NCBI RefSeq assembly: GCF_932276165.1
Contig: NC_063992.1
Span: 3,854,001 to 3,918,000, forward strand
Direction of reading: 5' to 3'
Origin: Plutella xylostella
Taxonomy: Eukaryota; Arthropoda; Insecta; Lepidoptera; Plutellidae
Length of the DNA stretch: 64,000 nt
Translations under genes and position numbers: made by a program
Shown: in pieces, positions 13,076 through 21,595 of the stretch
How the letters are laid out: each line of letters begins with the position of its first letter
Position numbering within the stretch: position 1 is the stretch's first letter
Notes under the pieces: generated by a model
What the model saw: only the letters and a program-made list of their open reading frames with translations
Database searches by the model: none
What the model was told of the DNA's origin: nothing

Positions 13076-13182
13076 TGTAGTGTACGGACTAAGGAAGCAA
13101 GTAAAACAACCGTTGCGCATGGATGCTGGTTTATTACTGTTTGAGCACGGGAGCCTACCCACATATATGTTCATATATATCA
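13076..13182 (-). repeat. 3' LTR of the Mag element
   Basis: Read on the minus strand, it starts TGATATATATG and ends CCGTACACTACA. It is identical to the other LTR over all 107 bases. It contains AATAAA in AGTAATAAACC, a plausible polyadenylation signal for the element transcript. ATGAT abuts it at 13071-13075 and matches 18375-18379. Confidence 0.93.
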
Positions 13183-13196
13183 CTCCTCCCACACTA
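13183..13196 (-). promoter_or_regulatory. Polypurine tract
   Basis: On the minus strand the bases directly before the 3' LTR read AGTGTGGGAGGAG, then the LTR begins TGATATA. A purine-rich run touching the 3' LTR is the expected primer site for plus-strand DNA synthesis in LTR elements. Confidence 0.7.
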
Positions 13197-13302
13197 TTCA
13201 GAAAACCTGAAGACAACAGAAAAAACATAATAAGTATTAACCATTATAACAATCATAGACTTACTTCTAATATGTACTTATAACTAGATAACATTCTATT
13301 GT

Positions 13303-14583
13303 TTACTTATAATTTACATTCCTCTGGCGACATGCTCGCACCGGGCGGGGTGCGCGGACATCGCTCGACAACCCGCCCCCGTCAGCGGGCTTGGGGGGCG
13401 CGGGGGGTCGCGCGGTCTCCGTCACGGCGCCTGCCTGCTCGTCTACCGGCCCTACACTACTAGGAGCCTCCTCCTGCGCCTCGGCCCAATCATCCTCCTC
13501 CTCCTCTAAATTTTGCCTTAAAGGTGGATGCTGAGGTTCACTTGTAACAGCTGTTACAGACGAGGAACATGCCTGGGGTGAGCGCGCGGGTGAGTTTAAC
13601 GAACTTGTTACATCATCATCTACTAACACCTGCGAGTGAGACGGCAAGCTATCATGTGTCTCTTTCTCGTCTGAAATCATTTCAACATTGGGCAGGCCCG
13701 ATTTTTTTCTTAATTGATCTATGTGTCTTCTACAACTTACATTATAGTCGGTGGCATAAACATTATACATACGATTACCACATAAATTTAATATTTTACC
13801 TAACGTCCATAGTTCCTTTTTCGCTTCGTACCATCGCAGCCAAACCACATCGCCAACTACTAATTGTCTACTGCTATTATTATTATGTTTTCTATGTTTA
13901 CAATCAGAGTCCGGTAATATCAAATCCAGTCTTGACCTTAACTCACGCCCTAACATTAACATCGCCTGAGATACACCAGTTGAACAATGGGTGGTATTGC
14001 GATATTGGAATAAATAGCCTAAAAACTTTTCATTTAGTTCAGTTTGTGAGACATCATCGTGTAAAATACACTTCAACATTTTCTTGCAGGTTCTAACAGA
14101 ATTCTCTGCCTGTCCGTTACTAGCCGGGTGGTAGATTGGCGATGTGACGTGACGAATGCCATTAACAGTGCAAAAATGACTAAACTGAGCTGATTTTATT
14201 TTTACATCATTATCGGAAACTAGAACTTTAGGTATGCCAAATGTACAAAATATTTCCTTTAATTTGCTTATAAGCGCACCCGTCGAAGTACCTCTATTCA
14301 TAAATAGGCACTCAAGCCATTTACTATATGCATCAATAATGACTAAGTAGGTTCTTTGACCGATGGATAAATAATCTATATGTATCCTAGTCCATGGCGC
14401 CGTCTCAGCTGGCCAGGGCGCGGGCGGGGCGCGCGGGGGGGCGCTGCGCACACTCGCGCATTGCGCACACGACCCTATCCAACTCTCGATATCTTTATCA
14501 ATAGACGGCCACCAAAACCTACTCCGCGCCGCACATTTACTTTTCACTACTCCTAAGTGACTCGTATGCAACTCTTTCAACAT
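13303..14583 (-). CDS. Mag integrase with acidic C-terminal tail (separated by a frame change)
   Basis: This 426-codon frame is the integrase end of the polyprotein. It joins element DNA to the host genome. A zinc-binding HHCC module uses H6, H9, C39 and C42, with WWP at 24-26. The catalytic D,D35E triad is D70 (HIDYLS), D124 (LVSDND) and E160 (NGQAEN), with the usual 35 residues between the second Asp and Glu. A C-terminal DNA-binding region ends near RRHIDQLRKK (285-294). The last 130 residues are a low-complexity Ser/Pro/Glu tail with a run of Glu/Asp, GC-rich in its DNA. The open frame continues upstream of the listed Met to about 14680, so that Met is probably not a natural start; the protein should be cleaved from a larger polyprotein. 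The catalytic residues appear intact. Confidence 0.9.
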   Translation of the reverse strand: MLKELHTSHLGVVKSKCAARSRFWWPSIDKDIESWIGSCAQCASVRSAPPRAPPAPWPAETAPWTRIHIDYLSIGQRTYLVIIDAYSKWLECLFMNRGTSTGALISKLKEIFCTFGIPKVLVSDNDVKIKSAQFSHFCTVNGIRHVTSPIYHPASNGQAENSVRTCKKMLKCILHDDVSQTELNEKFLGYLFQYRNTTHCSTGVSQAMLMLGRELRSRLDLILPDSDCKHRKHNNNSSRQLVVGDVVWLRWYEAKKELWTLGKILNLCGNRMYNVYATDYNVSCRRHIDQLRKKSGLPNVEMISDEKETHDSLPSHSQVLVDDDVTSSLNSPARSPQACSSSVTAVTSEPQHPPLRQNLEEEEDDWAEAQEEAPSSVGPVDEQAGAVTETARPPAPPKPADGGGLSSDVRAPRPVRACRQRNVNYK

Positions 14584-14659
14584 ATGATCACGATATTCAG
14601 TCGGTATAACTACCCTGTGACCCCGATAAATACATCCATCTTCGAATTCTAATTCCGCC

Positions 14660-14902
14660 TTACAATAAAAATAAGGTAATAATTATATTCCTACATGTTA
14701 CTTTCCGCGGCCAGCCGTGATTCATATATTTAATTACAATCTGTAAAACTCTGTCTGATTTGGTGGCCTTTTGAATATCATGAAATTTTACAGGTGAGAC
14801 GTTTGTATCAAGGAACTTTAAATATGAATAATCCTCTCCCGTGGAGGCGGCGGCGGCGGGCTCGGGCTGCGGCGGCGGCGCGCGTGAGAAATAATCGGCG
14901 AC
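14660..14902 (-). pseudogene. Mag polyprotein segment between RNase H and integrase
   Basis: This bridges the two large frames. Its first element-derived residues, VADYFSRAPPPQPEP, are the usual end of RNase H in this family (compare ADxxSR), followed by a Pro/Ala-rich linker. Residues before VAD are read from the inserted transposon. The frame is in phase with the upstream gag-pol frame across the insertion: the shared target bases fall at the same codon position on both sides. It ends at a stop at 14660, while the integrase frame is open one base out of step over the same bases. An indel therefore lies between about 14660 and 14690, next to a short T run, either a true mutation or a sequencing error. 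Confidence 0.8.
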
Positions 14903-15660
14903 CGGTTCTACCTTTTTTGGCATAAGATTTATTTGCCTAATCTCGTATTGCATAGTAACGTTTGGTCAAAGTCTCGTTACGCCGAAAATCGTATGGCATA
15001 AATCTCGTTTAGTAAAAAGTTATTTCGCATAACATTGTTTAGCCTAATAATGGTATGGCCAAATCTTGAATAGCCTAATAATGCTATGGCATAGGTTTAT
15101 ACAAAGTAATAATATTCGTTTGGCTTTAACTTAGACAGAGCGTCTCCCTACATAGCGCAAACTGGTGCCTTGTATTGTTTCCGCTGTTTGGAAAACGCTC
15201 CGCTCCGCTTCGCTGCGCTCCGCTTTGGTTTTGATGAACATGTGCACCTAACACGCTCCTCCTCGCTTTGCTCGTCGTCGCACCTATTTTTAGGTTTCGA
15301 TCTCATGGGGTTTGTAATAATTATATTGGTCGTTAACTTTCGATTTTTTGATCATACAATATCGTGATTTTCGGGATGTAGGAGAAAAATACCACAATTT
15401 GTACATTTACTACATATTTAATATATTATTTATTAATATAACATTAGGAGAAACAAGATTATACATAGGTATAGACGAACATAAATTTGAGCAAACGAAA
15501 CTTAGGTGTTTAAAGATTGTGCCTAAAGAGTTTTAGACGAAACGAGCCCTATGCCACATAAGTCTTGGCAAAGTGATGGTTTGGCCAAAAAAGCTTAGAC
15601 CATACGAGTTATGCGAAATGAGTTTTGGTCAATAAAGATTATGCGAGATGAGCGGAACCC
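14903..15660. mobile_element. Nested non-autonomous transposon with inverted motif arrays
   Basis: A 758-bp insertion inside the Mag polyprotein. TCGGCGAC, or TCGGCGACC if 9 bp, is present on both sides (14895-14902 and 15661-15668). Its ends are short inverted repeats: CGGTTCTACC on the left, GCGGAACCC on the right. About ten degenerate copies of a 14-17 base unit, such as CGTATGGCATAAAT and TTTAGCCTAATAATG, run in from the left end. About ten similar units run in from the right end on the opposite strand. The middle (about 15170-15300) has a GC-rich CTCCGCTTCGCTGCGCTCC stretch and no transposase. The duplication length suits hAT, P or Merlin-like enzymes, but the termini do not clearly name a superfamily. 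Confidence 0.8.
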
Positions 15661-18203
15661 TCGGCGACCACATTCTTATCTGTTTTTATGTATTGTATTT
15701 TGTAGTTATATGCTGATAACAAAATTGCATACCGTTGCAAACGTGACGTGGTCATTACGGAAATACCGGCTTTGTTACCAAATATAGATAACAAAGGTTG
15801 ATGATCTGTTTTTAGTATGAAAGGTTCCTGACGGCCGTATAGGTACTGGTGAAAATGTTTCACCCCGTATACAATAGCAGTGGCCTCTTTCTGTATTTGA
15901 CTATAGTTGCGTTCGCTAGTACTCAAAGACCTCGAAGCGAACGCGAGTGGGCGCTCCGTGCCCGCGGCGTCCAGCTGCGCCAGCACGGCACCCAGCCCCT
16001 GCGGGCCCGCGTCCACCGTCAGCACCAGCTGAGCGTCAGGGTCAAAGTGGGCCAGCATACGGTCGCATGCCAGCTCGTTCTTCACACTGGTGAATGCATT
16101 TTCCTGGCTCTCCCCCCACTCCCACTTGGCGTTAGCTCGGAGCAAGTCGTGCAATGGACTTAACTTTGCGGATGCGTTCGGAACAAAATTTCGGTAGTAA
16201 TTCACTACCCCCAGGAATCTTTTAACTTCTAATGTATTTTTAGGACGCGGGGCTTCCAGTATCGCTTCGACCTTCTTTTTACAAGTACTTAACCCGTTTT
16301 TGCTAATTACATACCCTAGGTAAGTTACACTTTCTTGAAAGAAGACACACTTTTCTTTCTGTAACCTCAGTCCTGCGTCCCTCATTCTACTCAGTACTTC
16401 ACGTAGTCGTGCTAAATGAATGTCTTTCGTTGGACCAGTAATAGCTACATCATCCAACCAACAGCTAACACCGTCTATACCTGCAAGATGAGTCTCCATT
16501 GATTTTTGGAATATTGCGGGGGCGTTAGCTAAACCATATACTAAACGAGTATATTTAAAAAGACCTTTACAGGTATTTATTGTGGTAAGTTCCTGTGAAC
16601 TGTCTGAAAGAACCCACTGATTATATGCATTGCTTAGATCTATTTTCGTGTAGCACTCACCACCGCCTAATTTCGCGAAAACTTCCTCAATGCGGGGCAT
16701 CGGATACTTATCAATCTGTAAATCTTTGTTTAAAGTAACCGAAAAATCTCCTGCAATTTTAACCTTCCCGTTTTCTTTTAAAACAGGTACAATTGGCGTT
16801 GCATAATTCGAGTAATTCACGGGTACCAAAATACCTAACGTTACCAATCTATTAATTTCGTCTTCGACTGCTTGCTTCAATGCAAAAGGTATAGGCCGCG
16901 CTTTGAAAAATTTTGGACTAACTCCATCTTTTAATTTTAAATCGACTGTACATTTATTAAATTTTCCTAATTCGTCATTAAAGAGAACAGAAAATTCCTT
17001 CATTAATTGAGGTACTTCGATCGGAACAGTTTCATTTATTTTGTTATTACTTATCTGAAAACATATGTTAAATTTTGCCATAAAATCTCGGCCTAGCAGT
17101 GGAGGCCCGCCATTTTGAACAACATATATTTTCAATTCATGGCTGTTATTCAAGTATTGAACTTTAGCAACAAAATAACCTAGCGGCGATATTTTGTGAC
17201 CATTATAAAGGCACATTTTTAAATCACATTTATTTAATTTTATATCATTAAATTCTGCCTTGTAAATTTTGTCAGATATAACCGTACTTCCTGATCCAGA
17301 ATCTAATTCCATTTCTAATTTAGTGTTGTTCACTGTTACCTTCATAAGAATTGGAGAATAACTTACGTACCTCATATTAAAAACGTTACATTCTTTGCAT
17401 TCGTAACCGTCATTACAGTCACCGACCTCTGCTGGTTCCATATCCAGATTATGCACTCGCGAATGACTTGCATTTTTCGCACTTTTACACACTTTTCTAA
17501 GGTGCCCTCTAACACCACACACTTGACAGCGATAATTTTTAAACCGGCACTTTATCGCGTCATGATTTTTAAGACCGCACACTGCACATCGCCACGTGTC
17601 ATCTCCAGCTGGAGCTCGGCTCGCCGCGGCGGGCCCGGCCCGCGCGCCGCTCACCCGGTACACCGGCTCCTCCTTGACGACAGCGGCGGCGCGCGCCTGC
17701 CGGGCACTCGCCGCCTGCTGCGCCACCTCCTGAGCCTTCGCGAACGTCAGCTTGTCCGCATCCACCTCGAACAGGCGGTCGCGCTCGGCGCCCGCGCTCA
17801 GACCCAGCACGAACCTGTCGCGCAGCAGCTGGTCCAGCGCGGTGCCGAACTCGCAGTACACGTCCAGCCCGCGCACGCGCACCGCCCACTCCTGGATGCT
17901 CTCGCCGGCAGCCTTCCTCGCCTCGTAGAACTTCTGTCTCTCGGCCAACAAACATCGTATAGGAGTAAAATGTTCGTCTAGTTTGAGCACCAGATCCTCG
18001 AACTTCACATCTTCCAATACCTTTGGATGTAGTAAGTTCCTCGCTAGACGGTAGGTATCATCTGATAGATAGGTTATGAGCAACGCACCTTTACTATCTT
18101 CTTTTATACCGTTAAGTTTTATGAATTGCTCCAGCCGATTTTTAAACACAGGCCATTCCTGTATATTGTGATCGAATACACTTAGATTACCGATAAAAGA
18201 CAT
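15639..18203 (-). CDS. Mag gag-protease-RT-RNase H polyprotein, C-terminus interrupted
   Basis: An 854-codon frame whose Met lies 64 bases inside the 5' LTR, so the start is credible. Residues 1-200 are a capsid-like Gag region ending in an Ala/Arg-rich linker coded by very GC-rich DNA. Two CCHC knuckles (CX2CX4HX4C) are at 206-219 and 226-239. An aspartic protease DSG is at 301-303, with hydrophobic support near LLGRDF (369-374). Reverse transcriptase spans about 430-600, with KIDLSNAY at 520-527 and WLDD at 582-585 in place of the commoner YxDD. RNase H has D730 (VDAGP), E773 and D800 (TDHQ). Residues after about 847 come from the inserted transposon, which supplies the stop at 15639. Function beyond this copy is inferred from the family. 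Confidence 0.93.
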   Translation of the reverse strand: MSFIGNLSVFDHNIQEWPVFKNRLEQFIKLNGIKEDSKGALLITYLSDDTYRLARNLLHPKVLEDVKFEDLVLKLDEHFTPIRCLLAERQKFYEARKAAGESIQEWAVRVRGLDVYCEFGTALDQLLRDRFVLGLSAGAERDRLFEVDADKLTFAKAQEVAQQAASARQARAAAVVKEEPVYRVSGARAGPAAASRAPAGDDTWRCAVCGLKNHDAIKCRFKNYRCQVCGVRGHLRKVCKSAKNASHSRVHNLDMEPAEVGDCNDGYECKECNVFNMRYVSYSPILMKVTVNNTKLEMELDSGSGSTVISDKIYKAEFNDIKLNKCDLKMCLYNGHKISPLGYFVAKVQYLNNSHELKIYVVQNGGPPLLGRDFMAKFNICFQISNNKINETVPIEVPQLMKEFSVLFNDELGKFNKCTVDLKLKDGVSPKFFKARPIPFALKQAVEDEINRLVTLGILVPVNYSNYATPIVPVLKENGKVKIAGDFSVTLNKDLQIDKYPMPRIEEVFAKLGGGECYTKIDLSNAYNQWVLSDSSQELTTINTCKGLFKYTRLVYGLANAPAIFQKSMETHLAGIDGVSCWLDDVAITGPTKDIHLARLREVLSRMRDAGLRLQKEKCVFFQESVTYLGYVISKNGLSTCKKKVEAILEAPRPKNTLEVKRFLGVVNYYRNFVPNASAKLSPLHDLLRANAKWEWGESQENAFTSVKNELACDRMLAHFDPDAQLVLTVDAGPQGLGAVLAQLDAAGTERPLAFASRSLSTSERNYSQIQKEATAIVYGVKHFHQYLYGRQEPFILKTDHQPLLSIFGNKAGISVMTTSRLQRYAILLSAYNYKIQYIKTDKNVVAEGSAHLA

Positions 18204-18253
18204 TTTAACACGAGACCGTTACTTTAATTTTCTTATCGCGTGGGTAACAATGG

Positions 18254-18266
18254 CCGCTCGTCGACA
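18254..18266 (-). promoter_or_regulatory. Possible tRNA-Ser-like primer binding site
   Basis: On the minus strand, one base inside the 5' LTR, the sequence reads TGTCGACGAGCGG. From family knowledge Mag uses serine tRNA as primer. The first ten bases differ at one position from the complement of a serine tRNA 3' end as I recall it (TGGCGACGAG). The offset and the imperfect match keep this tentative. Confidence 0.4.
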
Positions 18267-18267
18267 G

Positions 18268-18374
18268 TGTAGTGTACGGACTAAGGAAGCAAGTAAAACA
18301 ACCGTTGCGCATGGATGCTGGTTTATTACTGTTTGAGCACGGGAGCCTACCCACATATATGTTCATATATATCA
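18268..18374 (-). repeat. 5' LTR of the Mag element
   Basis: A 107-bp copy identical to 13076-13182, with the same TG...CA ends. The flanking ATGAT at 18375-18379 completes the target duplication. As the upstream LTR on the minus strand it should carry the promoter. The LTR holds an AT-rich TATATATGAACATATATG region, but I cannot assign a transcription start. Confidence 0.93.
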
Positions 18375-18379
18375 ATGAT

Positions 18380-21008
18380 GTAACATAAAACATTGGTATT
18401 CGTTTTAAATATGTATAGTTCTAATTACAGCTGTGGTCACACTGGCGTAGTCTTCCGGTAGACCGTCCTTAACTCAACGCGTCCCCAACCAAAACTAGCT
18501 CGATTAATCGTGCCCCTCCTTCACTCTCGCTCCAAGATTCTCGACATTAATGCTACTGAAACTTTTGAGAATAAAAGGCAGCGACATCGGGAAAATCGAA
18601 ATCGTCTTTTCCAGTTATAGGTGTTAAAGATTTTTTCTGTGCCGATAAATGTTTGCCGTTTCTAGTTATTAAATGGAGTTTAACAAGCAAACGCTTTCAT
18701 CTGCCGGCTAACAGCGGCGCGTGGCGTCTAATTGGCTCGTTAGCGTTGTTAGCCGCCTCGCGTCCTCTGCTCCGATGTGAACACAGCCTTTATGGTATTT
18801 TTATGAAGACGACACGGTCTCGAGAAAAGTTCCTCAGCGTGGAAATATTAGTCCTCAAATTGGATGTTTCAAGGAATCGTAATATTTCTAGGACATAAAT
18901 ATTTTCTGCAAACATTTCAAAACTTATCTGTATTCGTTCACCCACTAGATACGTTTCCTCATTCCCAACGACTCTTCAAAATAAATGAGGTACTCTAAGT
19001 AGATACAGAAGCTGCAACATATTTTAACTGACTAACTTGAACTGCGCGTCCTCCGAGGATGTAGTTAGTATAATTTGGTAAATTTTAGTTTCAAATTTCT
19101 GCATAAACTTGCCACGAACTCAGTGAAGGCAAATGCGGATTTTATTTACCTATCTAAATCACAGATAAAGTTGCCATCGCATGTTTCGCTCAGAAAAATA
19201 TTAAGTTTCGTAATTTGGGAATACTTTTTGAGTTATATAAAACAAGGTATGCTGCAGTTGCGAAGCTGCGAAGGAAGTTTAAATTAAGATAAGATAGCCA
19301 TTTATTTAACTCGTTTTTTACATTTACATGCATTTTATATATATAATTATAATTTTTTTCCATTTCATTCAAATTACAAATTAAATTATATGAGAAAATA
19401 TATATTAATAACATTCAAATTAATAGATTAAAAAATAATATTACTTCAATTTGTATTAATTTAAATTTGTTTAAATTACAGTCGACCTTAAATTTATGTC
19501 TGTCACATGTCTGCCGCTGTCCAATTTCCATACACTCCCAAGGCTAGGCAGCAATTAGGGTCCACCTCAGTTTGAAATTCTTTAGTATAATTCAACACTT
19601 GTAATTAAATTAAATACCTACATATTCAGTAAATTCTTGCATGAGTCGTATAATACATAATATGAGCAATGAAAAAGTCCAGTGAAACATAGAACGACAA
19701 TCAATGCCATGTGAAACTATTTCATAACTCGCGAATGTAAGTAGGATATTGAACTAATTCTGTTAGCATTGTATTCAAAAGTGATAGTAAGAATATCGTC
19801 TAAAATTCCCCCGTTTCCATGCACCGGAAAATGGTGTGCCACGACCCCGGTCCTGGGCACATTTTGACCTTAATCAGCCTAATGGAACTGCCCTGCGTCC
19901 GGCCGTCCACTGTCCACCATTCACGACGAACCTTTCACTGCGGCTGCGGCTCTTCCTTACCACAATTAGAGAACCACTAACTGCCAAGCGAAATTAATCT
20001 TTATTACATCAGCACGAAAGCTACCAGCCTGCGCGGAAATTAAAACTTTAAAGGACCACTAAAACTGGACACAATATTATGAGGGAGGCAGTTGCCACTG
20101 TCATTATAAACCCCGAATGGAGCCGCAAAGGTAGGATTTTCACCGCAAATACCAGAATTTACTCCGCTATTCGCTGGTGACTAGTCTAAAATTTTAATAG
20201 TGAATTTTGTTTGCACAACGTTTTGTTATACGATATACGTAGAAGGTGTAATATGACATCCTTCTGGGACGGAAAATTAGAGGTACAAAATTAAATGCTT
20301 ACTAGATTTTGCCTGGTCTTTATCCCATTTTATCTTTATGTAATTTTATACCTTTGGGAACTCCTCAACAACCTATAATTGTACTTAGGTACTAATCATG
20401 TTTAACAAGCACAGTGGAGCCGTCCCCATAAACTAACATTATCAAAGCACATCTATCATTGCATAAACCACAGACATGTGGACAAGGATACTTGTAGGCC
20501 AAGAGGATTATAATATTATGGTCATACAAAGTAAATAACATTTACACAGGAGAAGCATTAGTGTAAATAGTTATGTAACCAAGTAATACTCGTACGTATG
20601 TAAGTACTTATCAGTTGTAATTAATAAAATTATACGATTTCCAGATACAAAGATTAAAATATTGTAAAGTCATGTTAAATAATATATTAACATACAACTC
20701 ATATTTAGCTTTTCGTCCTTCGTATCCTGAGGTTGCCAGGCTTTGAATTGGATAAGTGGCAATTATTTGCGTCATTTTTGTATTAGCCATTTATTATTCA
20801 ACATGTAACAGAATAAGCATACCCTTTGAGTGTCCTCATACAATACCGCTGTGGATTCGAGTTGTTACCACTTGATACCTGAGCCTTTATTTATACCACT
20901 TAAACGTGAAAACTTGCAAAGTAGAAAGGTTACAAAAACGTCTAACCTATAAATTTATGCGAAAAATAAATGTTTACCTACTGTGCTAAAACAAAAACTT
21001 TAAAATTA
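18380..21008. other. Non-coding, no gene seen
   Basis: AT-rich DNA without a supported gene. TGAGCAATGAAAAAGTCCAG near 19663 echoes the GCAATGAAAAAGTTCCA element at 59831, a probable fragment. Short frames at 18653-18898 and 19075-19287 have no domain. Confidence 0.45.
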
Positions 21009-21093
21009 ACAAGTGTTTAAAACGAAATTTGACAGATTTTGTAGGCGTTTACAGCGGTAAACACCTGTTAAATACTGTTTAAGTTATTGTGGT
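21009..21093 (+). repeat. Dispersed repeat, copy 1
   Basis: This stretch (GTGTTTAAAACGAAATTTG through AAACACCTGTTAAATACTG to TTATTGTGGT) matches 53098-53182 with scattered differences. The pair is an old dispersed repeat of unknown class. Copy 1 stands directly before the MITE at 21104. Confidence 0.5.
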
Positions 21094-21103
21094 AAGGCTT
21101 TTA

Positions 21104-21592
21104 GGGCCACTTGCACCAACATATTAAATCTAGATTTAGTGTTAAATCTCGATTTAGTGTCAAATTTTATACAATACAATACACTTTATTTGCACCAAGA
21201 ACAAAAATTACAAAAAATAAAACAGTACAAAGAGGCGGCCTTATTGCTTATAGCAATCTCTATCAGACAACCTTTGGATGGAAGAGAGTAAAGGCGTCTT
21301 GCACAACAAAGTTAAATAAAATTAAATAGTTTGTCTCTTGCTCTGGCAGTATAATGTCGGAGCAAGAGGTCATAGATTTAATTTTGTTTAACTTTGTTGT
21401 GCAAGACACCCTAAGTCTATATGATTGTGAGGTAGTTGTGGTGCAAGTATATACATAAAATATATACTACTTATATAGTACATACACTAAATAAATAAAA
21501 CAACAAATAAATATCTAATTTATATGGACTGACGTTTCTTAAATCTAGATTTGACACTAAATCTAGATTTAATATGTTTCTGCAAGTGGCCC
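21104..21592. mobile_element. PIF/Harbinger-like MITE (TTA target site) with a nested MITE
   Basis: The ends are GGGCCACTTGCACCAACAT and ATGTTTCTGCAAGTGGCCC, inverted copies of each other, continuing into arms rich in AAATCTAGATTTAGTGT palindromes. TTA flanks both sides (21101-21103 and 21593-21595). It is 489 bp with no transposase. A second small MITE lies inside it at 21292-21411, so the original length was nearer 370 bp. Confidence 0.75.
21292..21411. mobile_element. Nested 120-bp MITE (TAA target site)
   Basis: Inside the larger MITE. It begins AGGCGTCTTGCACAACAAAG and ends CTTTGTTGTGCAAGACACCC. The inverted arms are about 45 bases with few mismatches around a short loop. TAA flanks both ends (21289-21291 and 21412-21414). 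The pattern is again PIF/Harbinger-like. It must have inserted after its host MITE. Confidence 0.7.
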
Positions 21593-21595
21593 TTA

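Larger units (their letters stand above)
13076..18374 (-). mobile_element. Mag-type Ty3/gypsy LTR retrotransposon
   Basis: A complete 5.3-kb element on the minus strand. Two 107-bp LTRs (13076-13182 and 18268-18374) are identical base for base and have TG...CA ends. ATGAT is duplicated outside both (13071-13075 and 18375-18379). Between them, in element order, lie a possible primer site, gag with two CCHC knuckles, protease, reverse transcriptase, RNase H, integrase and a purine tract. Very short LTRs, a single gag-pol frame and a 5-bp duplication fit the Mag clade, first described in silkworm. The copy cannot make a full polyprotein: a 758-bp transposon interrupts RNase H and a frame change lies before integrase. 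Identical LTRs suggest recent insertion, though 107 bases is a weak clock. Confidence 0.93.

Noticed and set aside
13569..14096. 175-codon plus-strand frame opposite integrase
   Set aside because: Antisense shadow of the integrase frame; no recognisable domain.
15849..16163. 104-codon plus-strand frame opposite RNase H
   Set aside because: Antisense shadow of a gene with intact catalytic motifs.
17599..17955. 118-codon minus-strand frame in another phase of gag
   Set aside because: Out of frame with the supported Gag and made of Gly/Arg/Ala-rich low-complexity sequence.
17451..17981. 176-codon plus-strand frame opposite gag
   Set aside because: It is antisense to the GC-rich Gag region, has low-complexity Arg/Ala/Leu content and no domain; a shadow of the real gene.
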